Assembly (NCBI GenBank): GCA_019739225.1
Contig: JAHHDT010000007.1
Span: 186,001 to 250,000, forward strand
Origin: Aquamicrobium sp.
GTDB lineage: Bacteria > Pseudomonadota > Alphaproteobacteria > Rhizobiales > Rhizobiaceae
Length of the DNA stretch: 64,000 bases
Direction of reading: 5' to 3'
Part shown: positions 28,001 through 36,019 of the stretch, piece by piece
How the letters are laid out: the number at the start of each line of letters is the position of its first letter
How positions within the stretch are numbered: the first letter of the stretch is position 1
Notes under the pieces: generated by a model
What the model was told of the DNA's origin: nothing
Databases searched by the model: none
Seen by the model: the letters and a program-made list of their open reading frames with translations, nothing else
Program-made: the position numbers and the translations under genes

Positions 28001-28928
28001 CGGAAAGCCTCGCCATCATGAAGTTTCGGGAGCCCGCCTCGTCCTGCGGATGGGCGGTGCCGCCTGCCATCCGGGCGAAAAGCTCGGTGGCAGCGATGCC
28101 GATCCTGCGCTCGCCCTGCCAGACTTCCGCCGAGAGATAACCTGCGGTGCCGATCCGGTCGGCGGTTAGAAGGGCCGGGTTCGCCGTTTCCAGCCCGACG
28201 ATGTCACCGACTCTGTCGACAACGATGCGGTCAGTCTGTGCACGGCGGAAAGTGACCGGCCTGGCAAGCCTCAGGAATGAGTGTCGGGCGGGGTCGCCGG
28301 TGAGCGCCTGCCAGGCAATGCCGGACAACGCGTCTGCGAGGCTCTGACAGGGACCGTCGGCTATGAAGATCGAATTATGGAGCAGGGCGAAGCCGCGATC
28401 GGCGTCGCTGCGGCGGGCTTGTCCAAGATCGCTGCGGCGCTGGACACGCGCCGAGTTCGCCCAACCAAGTGCACCATCGGCGGTGATCGCGATCAGGCCG
28501 GCGTCGATCTCGGGTGACTGCGCAAACTCTGCATCGATTGCCGCCTGCGGTGCTTCGTCGGCATTCAGGCGCGCAAGCACGGCATCATTGATCGGAACGT
28601 CGCTGGTATTGGGCGCGTGCGGGAGGCGATGGCCGGTCACCAGTCCGTATCCATCTGTGCCGGGCAGGAACTGGATCAGCGGTTCGGGGCGGTTCGGGCC
28701 GCTCGAAATACACGCCGCGATCCCCGCATCATGCCATGAAGCTGGAATGTCGAGCGTGCCGACACCGCCGTCCTGCGTCCAGCGGTGATGCACTTTGCCG
28801 TCGGCGTCGAGGATCGCGAAAACGGCAAAGCCGCCGATTGCACCCCGGCCAAGCAACTCGGCGGCGAGCACGGCATTGAAAACAGCCGCCCCGGAACGGG
28901 GACCGAAAGAAGCGATGCCGATCGTCAA
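27987..28928 (-). CDS. Uncharacterised protein, first gene of the D-amino-acid operon
   Basis: A 313-residue protein that I do not recognise with confidence. It begins MTIGIASFGPRSGAAVFNA and is rich in Gly/Ala in the first 45 residues, with no signal peptide or membrane helix. The N-terminus superficially recalls the DUF1028-type Ntn-fold proteins and, from memory, the family called DUF6963, which I could not check. The start is a TTG at 28928 with a near-perfect AGGAGG site six bases upstream, which fixes the start. It leads the D-amino-acid operon and overlaps tetR by 14 bases, so it is likely functionally tied to that pathway. Confidence 0.7.
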   Translation of the reverse strand: MTIGIASFGPRSGAAVFNAVLAAELLGRGAIGGFAVFAILDADGKVHHRWTQDGGVGTLDIPASWHDAGIAACISSGPNRPEPLIQFLPGTDGYGLVTGHRLPHAPNTSDVPINDAVLARLNADEAPQAAIDAEFAQSPEIDAGLIAITADGALGWANSARVQRRSDLGQARRSDADRGFALLHNSIFIADGPCQSLADALSGIAWQALTGDPARHSFLRLARPVTFRRAQTDRIVVDRVGDIVGLETANPALLTADRIGTAGYLSAEVWQGERRIGIAATELFARMAGGTAHPQDEAGSRNFMMARLSDVAA

Positions 28929-28978
28929 GGACTGCCTCCTTCTGCGCCGTGTCGCGAGACATTTCGAGCTGCCGGGCT

Positions 28979-29002
28979 AAATGTGAACACCCGGTCACAT
29001 TT
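28979..29002. promoter_or_regulatory. Palindromic operator of the D-amino-acid operon
   Basis: A perfect inverted repeat, AAATGTGA and TCACATTT, separated by eight bases. It lies between the -10 box and the first gene's start, covering the expected transcription start. This is the classic position for repression, and the TetR protein encoded two genes downstream is the obvious candidate to bind it. Confidence 0.65.
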
Positions 29003-29005
29003 GCA

Positions 29006-29034
29006 ACGCTAGGCGGGAGCCTGCGCCTTGTCAA
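29006..29034 (-). promoter_or_regulatory. Sigma-70-type promoter of the D-amino-acid operon
   Basis: On the minus strand a consensus -35 box TTGACA (29029-29034) is followed after exactly 17 bp by TAGCGT (29006-29011) as the -10 box. The palindromic operator begins four bases downstream of the -10. The -35 is perfect and the -10 is three of six. Confidence 0.55.
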
Positions 29035-29425
29035 TCGGCAAACGCAACGGAAAATCGAACTGGCAACAGGTGGTTCGCGCGCTTTGTCACACCGGAGGTA
29101 AAAGGCCTGAATAGCTTGGCCATCAAGGCGTTCCGGCATGTCCGGCGCTCGTCATCCAACTGGCGCGGCTTGACATTCGCCAAGCGATCGCCCACCTCTG
29201 CCAGTATGAGCAAGACCGAGCATCGCATTTCCATCCGTTACCGGGTGTGTCCTATCGCGGGACACTGACCCGCGGCTCGGTCGCGTCGCGCCCCGGCCGC
29301 GGGGAATCGGCTTTAGCCTGAAGGGCGGTAGGCCGGATACGCGACAAAAAAATCAGCAATTTCTAAACCGACCGCAGGCCCTTGCCGATGCAAGCGCGGC
29401 TACACGGTCAACAGGATTTCCAGCA

Positions 29426-29863
29426 ATGGCTGCAGACAACAAGAAACATCGCAAGCCCGCGATCTCCATGACGCGTTCCGACCATGAGCGGCTGTCGCTG
29501 CTCGCGGAGTCGTTCGCGGAGCGTAACCCCGCCGTCGCCGAACAGCTCTTTGCCGAGTTGGACCGGGCGCGCCTGGTCGCGGATGGCCGGCTTGGCGACA
29601 ACATCGTGCGCATGGGCTCGACCCTTCGCTTCACGACGGATGCGGGCGAGGACCGTACCGTCACACTCGTCTTTCCAGGCGAAGCGGACATCGCGGAAGG
29701 CAAGATCTCGATCCTGACGCCGATCGGCGCTGCGCTGATCGGCTTGTCGGCCGGGCAATCCATAGACTGGGCGTCACGAGACGGCCGCAGCCATCGCCTC
29801 ACCGTAGAAAGCGTTGGCGCAGCGGCTGCCACGGCTGGTGTCGATGCCGTAAGCGAAAACTAG
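29426..29863 (+). CDS. rnk: Rnk/GreA-like regulator of nucleoside diphosphate kinase
   Basis: A 145-residue protein with an N-terminal coiled segment (residues 15-50) and a C-terminal GreA/GreB-type domain. The latter shows DRTVTLVFPGEADIAEGKISI followed by TPIGAALIGLSAGQSIDW (given in parts), the hallmark of Rnk proteins. These bind RNA polymerase or influence nucleotide pools. AGGA lies a few bases upstream of the ATG. A second, more divergent family member follows at 30019. Confidence 0.83.
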   Translation: MAADNKKHRKPAISMTRSDHERLSLLAESFAERNPAVAEQLFAELDRARLVADGRLGDNIVRMGSTLRFTTDAGEDRTVTLVFPGEADIAEGKISILTPIGAALIGLSAGQSIDWASRDGRSHRLTVESVGAAAATAGVDAVSEN

Positions 29864-30018
29864 CGTGGCATGAACCCCGTTCCGCTTCTCTGCCGCCTCA
29901 AGCTTTTCGGAGGCTGCCTCATCGCAGGATCGTAGCCCCTGTGCCGCCCACGCGGCCAGGGGATTCTCCACACTCGTTTCAATTTTGCCGCCTTCGGGCG
30001 GAGCGATGGAGAACTGCG

Positions 30019-30558
30019 ATGTCGGCAGAGAGCTGCATTCTCACAACCAAGGATTTCACCATTCTCGAGGTGATGCGCGACCGCTGCCTCGGGCGCGAGG
30101 ACCTGCTTGCGCCGCTTCTGAAAAGGAAGCTCGATACCGCCCTAGTCGTCTTTCGCGACGACGTGCCTGCGAACGTCGCGACGCTCAGTAGCCGCGTGAA
30201 TTTCAGCGTCAACGGCGGTGAGCGGGACACGCGGGTTATCTCGGACGGAAACATGTCTGCTCCAGTCGGCCTCTTTCTGCCAATCAGCAATCCGCGCGGA
30301 CTGGCGCTTCTCGGTCTGATCGAGGGACAGGAATTCTGCTTCACCGACCCCGACCGGGTGGAGCGCCGCGTGATGCTGGAACAGGTCCTTTACCAGCCCG
30401 AGGCTGTCCGGCGCGAGAAGGAAGCGATGAGCGGGCTTTCGCGACCCGCGACGCGCAGGCCCGTGCTGCGGCTCGTCCATTCCGCTGGAGGAGCGGTGCG
30501 CCAGCCCGTTCCGGCAGGGCCGGAAGGTTTTGACGATCCCGGCCCTTCTGCGGCATAG
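30019..30558 (+). CDS. Divergent Rnk/GreA-like protein
   Basis: A 179-residue protein with the same layout as the preceding Rnk-like gene. The N-terminal segment (DFTILEVMRDRCLGREDLLAP) is followed by a GreA/GreB-like domain with VGLFLPISNPRGLALLGLIEG, where Rnk has a similar Pro-x-Gly-x-Ala-Leu-x-Gly-Leu pattern. The last ~40 residues are a basic, Pro-rich tail not seen in the first copy. The ATG at 30019 has GGAG seven bases upstream; the upstream in-frame extension is unlikely. Gene duplication with divergence is the simplest reading. Confidence 0.68.
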   Translation: MSAESCILTTKDFTILEVMRDRCLGREDLLAPLLKRKLDTALVVFRDDVPANVATLSSRVNFSVNGGERDTRVISDGNMSAPVGLFLPISNPRGLALLGLIEGQEFCFTDPDRVERRVMLEQVLYQPEAVRREKEAMSGLSRPATRRPVLRLVHSAGGAVRQPVPAGPEGFDDPGPSAA

Positions 30559-30592
30559 GCTTTGCCGCCGCGAGTCGGCGGAGAGGAAATCC

Positions 30593-31339
30593 ATGACAGA
30601 CTATCTGGTGCTGGCCGCGGCGGCATTTTTCGCAGGCATGCTCAATACGGTGGCGGGCGGGGGCACGTTTCTGACGTTCCCCGCTCTCGTCTATACCGGC
30701 GTGCCGGTGGTCGCTGCAAACGCGACCAGTGCCGTCGCGGTCTTTCCCGGCTACCTTGCGGGGGCCGCCGGTTTCCGGCGGGAGATCGCGACGTTCGACC
30801 GGGTCAGGTTGGTGAAGATCGTGGTGGCGACCGCCATCGGCGGATTGATCGGGTCGGTCCTCTTGCTGTTTTCCTCCAACGAAGCCTTCTCCGCGGTCGT
30901 GCCGTTCCTGCTGACGCTCGCTACCCTTGCCTTCGCGTTCGGAGACAAGATCAGGGACTGGGCGCAACGTCACAGCTTCGGCTCCGCTGAAGGGCCGGTG
31001 GGCACCGTGCTGGTCTCCATTTATGGCGGCTATTTCAACGGCGGGCTCGGCATCGTGCTGCTTGCTCTGTTCTCGTTGTGGGGCATGCGCGACATCAACC
31101 TCATGAACGGGCTCAAGACCGGCCTTTCCTTCGTGTTGTCCGCGATTTCGGTCGCGACCTTCGCGCTGGCGGGTCTCGTCGCCTGGCCGCAAGCCCTCGT
31201 GATGATGGCGGCTGCCACTGCGGGCGGCTACGCCGGCGCGCCGCTGGCCCGGGCGCTGCCTCGGTCGACTGTCCGCGCGGTGGTCATCGTCGTCGGCGCG
31301 GCCATGAGCGCGATCTTCTTCTGGCGACTGTTTGCCTGA
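30593..31339 (+). CDS. TauE/SafE family sulfite exporter-like permease
   Basis: A 248-residue membrane protein with seven to eight hydrophobic segments. The family motif GMLNTVAGGGTFLTFPAL sits in the first helix pair and is repeated in degenerate form as GGYFNGGLGIVLLALF. The start at 30593 has GAGAGGA upstream. TauE/SafE proteins export sulfite, sulfoacetate or other organosulfur anions; here nothing nearby points to a substrate. Confidence 0.87.
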   Translation: MTDYLVLAAAAFFAGMLNTVAGGGTFLTFPALVYTGVPVVAANATSAVAVFPGYLAGAAGFRREIATFDRVRLVKIVVATAIGGLIGSVLLLFSSNEAFSAVVPFLLTLATLAFAFGDKIRDWAQRHSFGSAEGPVGTVLVSIYGGYFNGGLGIVLLALFSLWGMRDINLMNGLKTGLSFVLSAISVATFALAGLVAWPQALVMMAAATAGGYAGAPLARALPRSTVRAVVIVVGAAMSAIFFWRLFA

Positions 31340-31438
31340 CGCAATGCGTTCCCTGCGAGCACGCAGCAGGTCATGAAACCTATCCGGCGCTCGGCGGTTG
31401 GTTGCTTGTCGGACAAGCAATCAAACGGAGCCGCTGCC

Positions 31439-31942
31439 ATGTCATACGCTCGCTTTGCCGCCATGATCGCAACGTCGACGGTGGTGATGTTCGGGTTGAT
31501 GTACCTGAATACCTATGCCCTGGACCACGTGGCCTACAGCCAGACCCGAACCTGGATGGCGCTTCTGATGGGCGCTACGATGGCGATCATCATGTTGGCC
31601 TTCATGTGGTCGATGTATCGCAACAGGACGGCCAACGCCCTCATCATCGGTGCCAGCGTCGTCGTCTTCGCGAGCTCGCTATGGCTCGTCAGGAGCCAGG
31701 AGACTGTTTCGGACGTGTCCTACATGCGGGCGATGATCCCGCATCACTCCATCGCGATCATGACCAGCGAAAGGGCCCATATACGCGATCCGCGCGTGCG
31801 CGAACTCGCCGACGGTATCATCGAGGCGCAGGTTCGCGAGATCGACGAGATGTATCGCCTGATCGCAGATATAGAGGCAAATCCGATCCCGGAGGATGCC
31901 CCGGATTTGCCACCTGCCGCCTCAACCGATGAGCCAACCTAG
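31439..31942 (+). CDS. DUF305 domain membrane protein
   Basis: A 167-residue protein with three predicted transmembrane helices (about 8-25, 38-58 and 66-85) and a C-terminal DUF305 helical segment carrying MIPHHSIAI (PHH at 101-103). DUF305 proteins are ferritin-like and often linked to copper handling. The ATG at 31439 has a GGAG site; the upstream in-frame ATG at 31373 would add residues before the first helix. Confidence 0.8.
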   Translation: MSYARFAAMIATSTVVMFGLMYLNTYALDHVAYSQTRTWMALLMGATMAIIMLAFMWSMYRNRTANALIIGASVVVFASSLWLVRSQETVSDVSYMRAMIPHHSIAIMTSERAHIRDPRVRELADGIIEAQVREIDEMYRLIADIEANPIPEDAPDLPPAASTDEPT

Positions 31943-32318
31943 CCGGTTGGCGGCGAGCGCCCCCGTTTCGCCGGGCATCGTGTTGGCGAGTTGGCGCCGG
32001 CCGAAAGCTGCCTGCAGGTTTGCTTCGGTGCTTCTTTTCTTCCACCATCTGAACATCGCGACATCCTTTCATCGAAGCCGCTGCCGTGGCGGTGGTTGAG
32101 GCTGGCCGCTTCGGCCGCATCATCCCATTCCGCCACCTGAACGATAGTGTGTTACAGCTTTGCACGTCCAACGAGTATTCGTCATGTGGCGATGAAGCCG
32201 GCTCATGGCTGCTGCGACCTTTCGCGACCTTGTTGCTGCTCAGGTCTGAGGCAGTCTTTCGCATGTCCGTGTCGAACGCGGACATGCTTGGGAAAGTGCC
32301 CGCAATGGAGCTCGTTCA
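31943..32318. other. Intergenic region upstream of the DsbA-like gene
   Basis: A 376-bp stretch without a supported gene. Short open frames on both strands have no features. The only structure noted is a perfect inverted repeat near its downstream end (32261-32287). Confidence 0.5.
32261..32287. repeat. Inverted repeat upstream of the DsbA-like gene
   Basis: Perfect 9-bp arms GCATGTCCG and CGGACATGC separated by nine bases, ending about 31 bp before the GTG start of the thioredoxin-like gene. It could be a regulator site or a 5' hairpin in the transcript. It has no T-run, so it is not a typical terminator. Confidence 0.5.
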
Positions 32319-32921
32319 GTGACGATCAAGAGAAGAACGCTGTTCGTTGCAGGCGCCGCCATGTTTGCCGCCGGCCCCGCCGCGGCACAACCGGGTCCCG
32401 CGCTGTCGGACATTTTGCACGATCCCGCGCTGCCCGTGCTTGGCAATCCGGAAGGCGATGTCACGGTGGCCGAGTTTTTCGACTATGCCTGCCCCACCTG
32501 CAAGGCGCTTCATCCACATATCAAACGGGTCGTTGCGGAAGATGGGGGCATTCGCCTGGTCATGAAGGATTGGCCGATCAATGGCGGCGAGGTTCTCTAC
32601 CCCGCCAGGATGGTGCTCGCTGCCAATACGATCGGAGTCTATGCGCAAGCGCATGATGCGATCATGGCGCTCAAGGGACGGCTGACGCTGCGCCGTATCG
32701 ACGACGCCATGCGCGACGCGGGTGTCGATGTCGGCGCGGTGCGGGACGCGCTCGATGTGCACCTGCCTGCCATAGACGCGCTGCTCGAACGCAACCACGC
32801 GCAGGCGCGAGCGCTGTCTTTGGTGGGTACGCCCGGCTTCATCGTCGGCAGTACGCTCTACAGGCGGCCCGTTGCACCGGACGAGCTGCGCAATCTCGTT
32901 GCCGCGATCCGTCGCGGCTAA
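32319..32921 (+). CDS. DsbA-like thioredoxin-fold protein
   Basis: A 200-residue periplasmic oxidoreductase. A signal peptide with a twin-arginine-like start (KRRTLFVAG) ends after AAAQ around residue 24. The redox motif is CPTC at residues 58-61 and the cis-proline is in VGTPGFIVG, as in DsbA/DsbG family members. It likely forms or reshuffles disulfides of exported proteins. The start is GTG at 32319 with GGAG ten bases upstream. Confidence 0.88.
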   Translation: MTIKRRTLFVAGAAMFAAGPAAAQPGPALSDILHDPALPVLGNPEGDVTVAEFFDYACPTCKALHPHIKRVVAEDGGIRLVMKDWPINGGEVLYPARMVLAANTIGVYAQAHDAIMALKGRLTLRRIDDAMRDAGVDVGAVRDALDVHLPAIDALLERNHAQARALSLVGTPGFIVGSTLYRRPVAPDELRNLVAAIRRG

Positions 32922-33019
32922 CGACAACTTCCACCAACATCTCAATTGCCTTCTTCCGGTCCTCGCCACGGGATCGCACGCATTTGTGAACGATTACGTG
33001 GGCATCTGACCGCTTTCAC

Positions 33020-33047
33020 TTGACACTCCGCCGGATCGGCAAAATAA
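33020..33047 (+). promoter_or_regulatory. Putative promoter of the GntR/ABC/GGT operon
   Basis: TTGACA at 33020-33025, then AAATAA at 33042-33047 after 16 bp. The -35 is perfect and the -10 weak. The start of transcription would fall in or next to the 24-bp palindrome that follows. Confidence 0.4.
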
Positions 33048-33053
33048 ACGAAG

Positions 33054-33077
33054 GGAACCAATTCATGAAATGGTTCC
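33054..33077. promoter_or_regulatory. Near-perfect palindromic operator for the GntR regulator
   Basis: A 24-bp palindrome with outer arms GGAACCA and TGGTTCC and a perfectly symmetric core TTCATGAA; only one base pair breaks symmetry. It lies just after the putative promoter and just before the GGAGG site of the GntR gene, so it is the likely autoregulatory operator. An ATG at 33070 lies inside it and is probably not used. Confidence 0.7.
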
Positions 33078-33093
33078 TCTCGGAGGGGTGGGA

Positions 33094-33855
33094 TTGCAGG
33101 CTGAACGGCCGACATCAAATTCGTCTATCGCGCTCGAACAGCTACGCCAGCTCGTGCGCGAACATCGCGACGATGCGGAATGGCGGCTACCGCCGGAGCG
33201 CGACCTGGCATCGTCCATGGGGTTGGGGCGGCGGGCGGTTCGCCGGGCGATGGAAGTGCTCGAGGCCGAAGGAATCGTCTGGCGGCGGCAAGGCAAGGGA
33301 ACCTTCATCGGACGTCGTCCCGCCATCCAGCCGTTGCTCGTCGGCAATCTGGCAGATCGAACCAATCCGCTGGAGGTCATGGAAGCGAGGCTTCAGATCG
33401 AACCGGCGCTTGCGCGCATGGCGGCGATCCGATGCTCGGCGGAAGACATCGAGGCACTTCGACGCCTTGCACAGAAAACGTCGTCCGCGCTCGACGATGA
33501 CGGCTGGGAGCTGTGGGACAGTGCCTTCCACCGACGCATCGCAGAATGCGCACGCAACGGCCTGCTGCTGTCGCTGTTCGATGTCGTACAGACCATCCGC
33601 CGCGAGCCGGATTGGCGGGCCCTGCGTGCACGGGCGCGCAACGACGAGCGCCGCGACAGCTCCTTCCGCGAGCATCTGGTGATCGTCGAGGCGATCGCCG
33701 ACCGCGATGCTCCGGCCTCGGAGCGTGCGATGCGGCGCCATCTCAACGCCATCAACGCCAACCTTCAGTCGATAGCGCTGGGTGACGACGAAGAAGGGCG
33801 GATGGACGCCATGATCGACGAAGCCGAGGAACTGAACGTGAGGACGAGAGCATGA
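33094..33855 (+). CDS. GntR family regulator with FCD domain
   Basis: A FadR-type regulator, 253 residues from the TTG at 33094. The winged helix lies at about residues 10-70 (RLPPERDLASSMGLGRRAVRR). The FCD ligand domain shows the metal-ligand pattern: Asp/His in WDSAFHRRI, His in REHLVIVEAI and His in MRRHLNAIN. I prefer TTG 33094 because GGAGG (33082-33086) sits seven bases upstream. An ATG at 33070 would give 261 residues but lies inside the palindromic operator. The stop overlaps the next ATG (ATGA), so it is the first gene of the peptide-importer operon and probably its repressor. Confidence 0.85.
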   Translation: MQAERPTSNSSIALEQLRQLVREHRDDAEWRLPPERDLASSMGLGRRAVRRAMEVLEAEGIVWRRQGKGTFIGRRPAIQPLLVGNLADRTNPLEVMEARLQIEPALARMAAIRCSAEDIEALRRLAQKTSSALDDDGWELWDSAFHRRIAECARNGLLLSLFDVVQTIRREPDWRALRARARNDERRDSSFREHLVIVEAIADRDAPASERAMRRHLNAINANLQSIALGDDEEGRMDAMIDEAEELNVRTRA

Positions 33856-34895
33856 GCCGGCCGCAAGCCCTGGATGACGGCACTACGCCGTCAGTCTCGC
33901 CGGCCATGGAGCCTGTTCTAGCGGTCAAGGACTTCTCATTGACCTTCAAGGCGGGCGCCGAGACCAATCTTGTCGAAAGCGTTTCCTTTTCCGTGTCGCC
34001 TGGCAAGACGCTCTGCATCGTCGGGGAGTCCGGTTGCGGCAAGAGCGTGACCTCGCTGGCGCTGATGGGGCTGCTGCCGTCTCCGCCGGCGCGGATTGTC
34101 TCGGGAACTGCGGAGTTTAACGGCCGGAACCTGTTCGCGATGCCGGAGCGGGCCCGCGCGGACCTGCGCGGCAACGAAATGGCGATGATTTTCCAGGAGC
34201 CGATGACGTCGCTCAATCCGGCTTTTACGGTCGGGCAGCAGATCGCCGAGGGCATCATGCGCCATCGCGACGTCTCGAAAGCAGAAGCGCGGGCCGAGGC
34301 GCTGAAGATGCTTGAATGGGTGCGCATTCCCGCGCCCGAGAAGCGGCTCGATGCCTACCCGCACCAGCTTTCCGGAGGCATGCGGCAGCGGGTCATGATC
34401 GCGATGGCGCTCGCTAACCGGCCGAAATTGCTGATCGCCGACGAGCCGACGACGGCACTGGACGTGACGATCCAGGCGCAGATCCTCGCTCTCGTGCGTC
34501 AGATCCAGGCCGAGACCGGCACGGCGATGATCCTCATCACCCACGACCTTGGCGTTGTCGCGGAGGTGGCCGACGATGTGGCTGTCATGTATGCCGGGCG
34601 CATCGTCGAAAGCGGCCCGGTCGAGGCGATCTTCGGCGATCCCCAGCATCCATACACGATCGGGCTTTTCGGTTCGGTGCCGTCGCTCGGGCGCAGACAG
34701 GGCAGGCTCGCAACCATCAAGGGCGCCGTGCCGCCTTTGGACCTGATGCCGAAAGGTTGCCGCTTCGCACCGCGTTGCCCCCTTGCCGACAGCCGCTGCC
34801 ACGATGAGGTCCCACCAACCGTGCCGTTCGGCGACGGTCATAGCGCGGCCTGCTGGTATGCGCCCATCGAGCAGACCATGGAGGCGCGGCAATGA
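33852..34895 (+). CDS. Peptide-type ABC transporter ATP-binding protein (DppD-like)
   Basis: A 347-residue ATPase with GESGCGKSV as Walker [28 protein letters not shown] and LLIADEPTT. The C-terminal oligopeptide-family extension has the [11 protein letters not shown] cysteine motif. It works with the next gene's ATPase. It overlaps the regulator gene and the next gene by four bases each. The first ~18 residues are a low-similarity leader; an in-frame ATG at codon 19 is an alternative start. Confidence 0.92.
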   Translation: MSRPQALDDGTTPSVSPAMEPVLAVKDFSLTFKAGAETNLVESVSFSVSPGKTLCIVGESGCGKSVTSLALMGLLPSPPARIVSGTAEFNGRNLFAMPERARADLRGNEMAMIFQEPMTSLNPAFTVGQQIAEGIMRHRDVSKAEARAEALKMLEWVRIPAPEKRLDAYPHQLSGGMRQRVMIAMALANRPKLLIADEPTTALDVTIQAQILALVRQIQAETGTAMILITHDLGVVAEVADDVAVMYAGRIVESGPVEAIFGDPQHPYTIGLFGSVPSLGRRQGRLATIKGAVPPLDLMPKGCRFAPRCPLADSRCHDEVPPTVPFGDGHSAACWYAPIEQTMEARQ

Positions 34896-36019
34896 GCGCT
34901 GCGACGGCGGAAGCGCCGATCCTCGAGGCGCGCGGCCTCGTCAAACGCTTCGGTGGGCGGCGCGGGCTGTTCGAGTCCTCGCCGACAGTGCATGCCGTGA
35001 ACGATGTCTCGCTGCAGATACGCCGTGGCGAGACCTTCGCCATCGTCGGCGAATCCGGCTGCGGAAAATCGACACTCGGCCGCCTTCTTCTGCGGCTGAT
35101 CGAGCCCAGCGAGGGCGACGTCCTTTACGAGGGGCAGTCGATCACGTCGCTGACCTCGCGGGACATGCGGCGCCTGCGGCGCGACCTGCAGATCATCTTC
35201 CAGGACCCGTTCGCGTCCCTCAATCCGCGAATGACGGTCGGCGACATCATCGCCGAACCGATCCGCCTGCACGGGCTGGCTCGCGGCGCCGCAGTGCGTG
35301 CCCGCGTTTCCGAGCTTCTGGGCATTGTAGGATTGCGGCCCGAATATGCCGATCGCTACCCGCATGAGTTCTCCGGCGGTCAGCGCCAGCGCATCGGGAT
35401 TGCCCGCGCACTGGCGGGCGAGCCGAAGCTCATCATTGGTGATGAGCCGGTCTCGGCGCTCGATGTCTCTATCCAGGCGCAGGTGATCAACCTGATGGAG
35501 GATCTGAAGGAACGCTTCGGTCTGACACTGGTGATCGTCGCGCACGATCTGGCGGTCATCCGCCATATGAGCGATCGCATCGCCGTGATGTATCTCGGCG
35601 AGATCGTCGAAATGTCGCCCGTCGACCCGCTCTACGAGAAGCCGCTGCACCCCTATACGCAGGCGCTGCTTCGGGCCATCCCGGCCCCCGATCCGAAGGA
35701 CAGGGTCGCGCCGCAATTGCTGCAGGGCGACGTGCCCAATCCGACGGACTTGCCGACCGGCTGCCGCTTCCACACGCGTTGCCCGCATGCGCAGCCGCGC
35801 TGCGCGCAGGAGCACCCGGCACTAGAGGACGCCGGCGACGGGCGGCTGGTCGCCTGCCATTTCTGGCGCGAGATCGGTGAGGCCGAACCCGGCATCGAGG
35901 CCGACGACAGCGCGGACACCGCGCTCAGCCGTCGCCTCGAAGTCTACCGCACATTCCAGGCTCGCCGCGAGGCGGAGCCGTCGACACCGGACATCAACCA
36001 ACAAGGAGGCCAGACATGA
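34892..36019 (+). CDS. Peptide-type ABC transporter ATP-binding protein (DppF-like)
   Basis: A 375-residue ATPase with GESGCGKST, the DppF-type [31 protein letters not shown] and LIIGDEPVSALDVS, plus the C-terminal CRFHTRCPHAQ motif. It forms the nucleotide-binding pair with the DppD-like protein. The last ~40 residues are a variable tail. It overlaps the first substrate-binding protein gene by four bases. Confidence 0.92.
   Translation: MSAATAEAPILEARGLVKRFGGRRGLFESSPTVHAVNDVSLQIRRGETFAIVGESGCGKSTLGRLLLRLIEPSEGDVLYEGQSITSLTSRDMRRLRRDLQIIFQDPFASLNPRMTVGDIIAEPIRLHGLARGAAVRARVSELLGIVGLRPEYADRYPHEFSGGQRQRIGIARALAGEPKLIIGDEPVSALDVSIQAQVINLMEDLKERFGLTLVIVAHDLAVIRHMSDRIAVMYLGEIVEMSPVDPLYEKPLHPYTQALLRAIPAPDPKDRVAPQLLQGDVPNPTDLPTGCRFHTRCPHAQPRCAQEHPALEDAGDGRLVACHFWREIGEAEPGIEADDSADTALSRRLEVYRTFQARREAEPSTPDINQQGGQT

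Larger units (their letters stand above)
28929..29425. other. Intergenic region between D-amino-acid operon and rnk
   Basis: A 497-bp gap. Its first ~110 bp carry the minus-strand promoter and operator of the D-amino-acid operon. The rest holds no supported gene; a 67-codon minus-strand frame at 29031-29234 lacks any recognisable feature. A small hairpin, GTGTCC-TATCGCG-GGACAC at about 29246-29264, with flanking CGGGT and ACCCG, is the only other structure seen. The rnk promoter must lie here but no clear boxes were found. Confidence 0.5.

Noticed and set aside
29031-29234. A 67-codon minus-strand frame in the gap before rnk.
   Set aside because: No ribosome-binding site, domain or coding bias was visible.
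31818-32285. Minus-strand frames in the gap before the DsbA-like gene.
   Set aside because: Basic, low-complexity translations without a start signal or motif.
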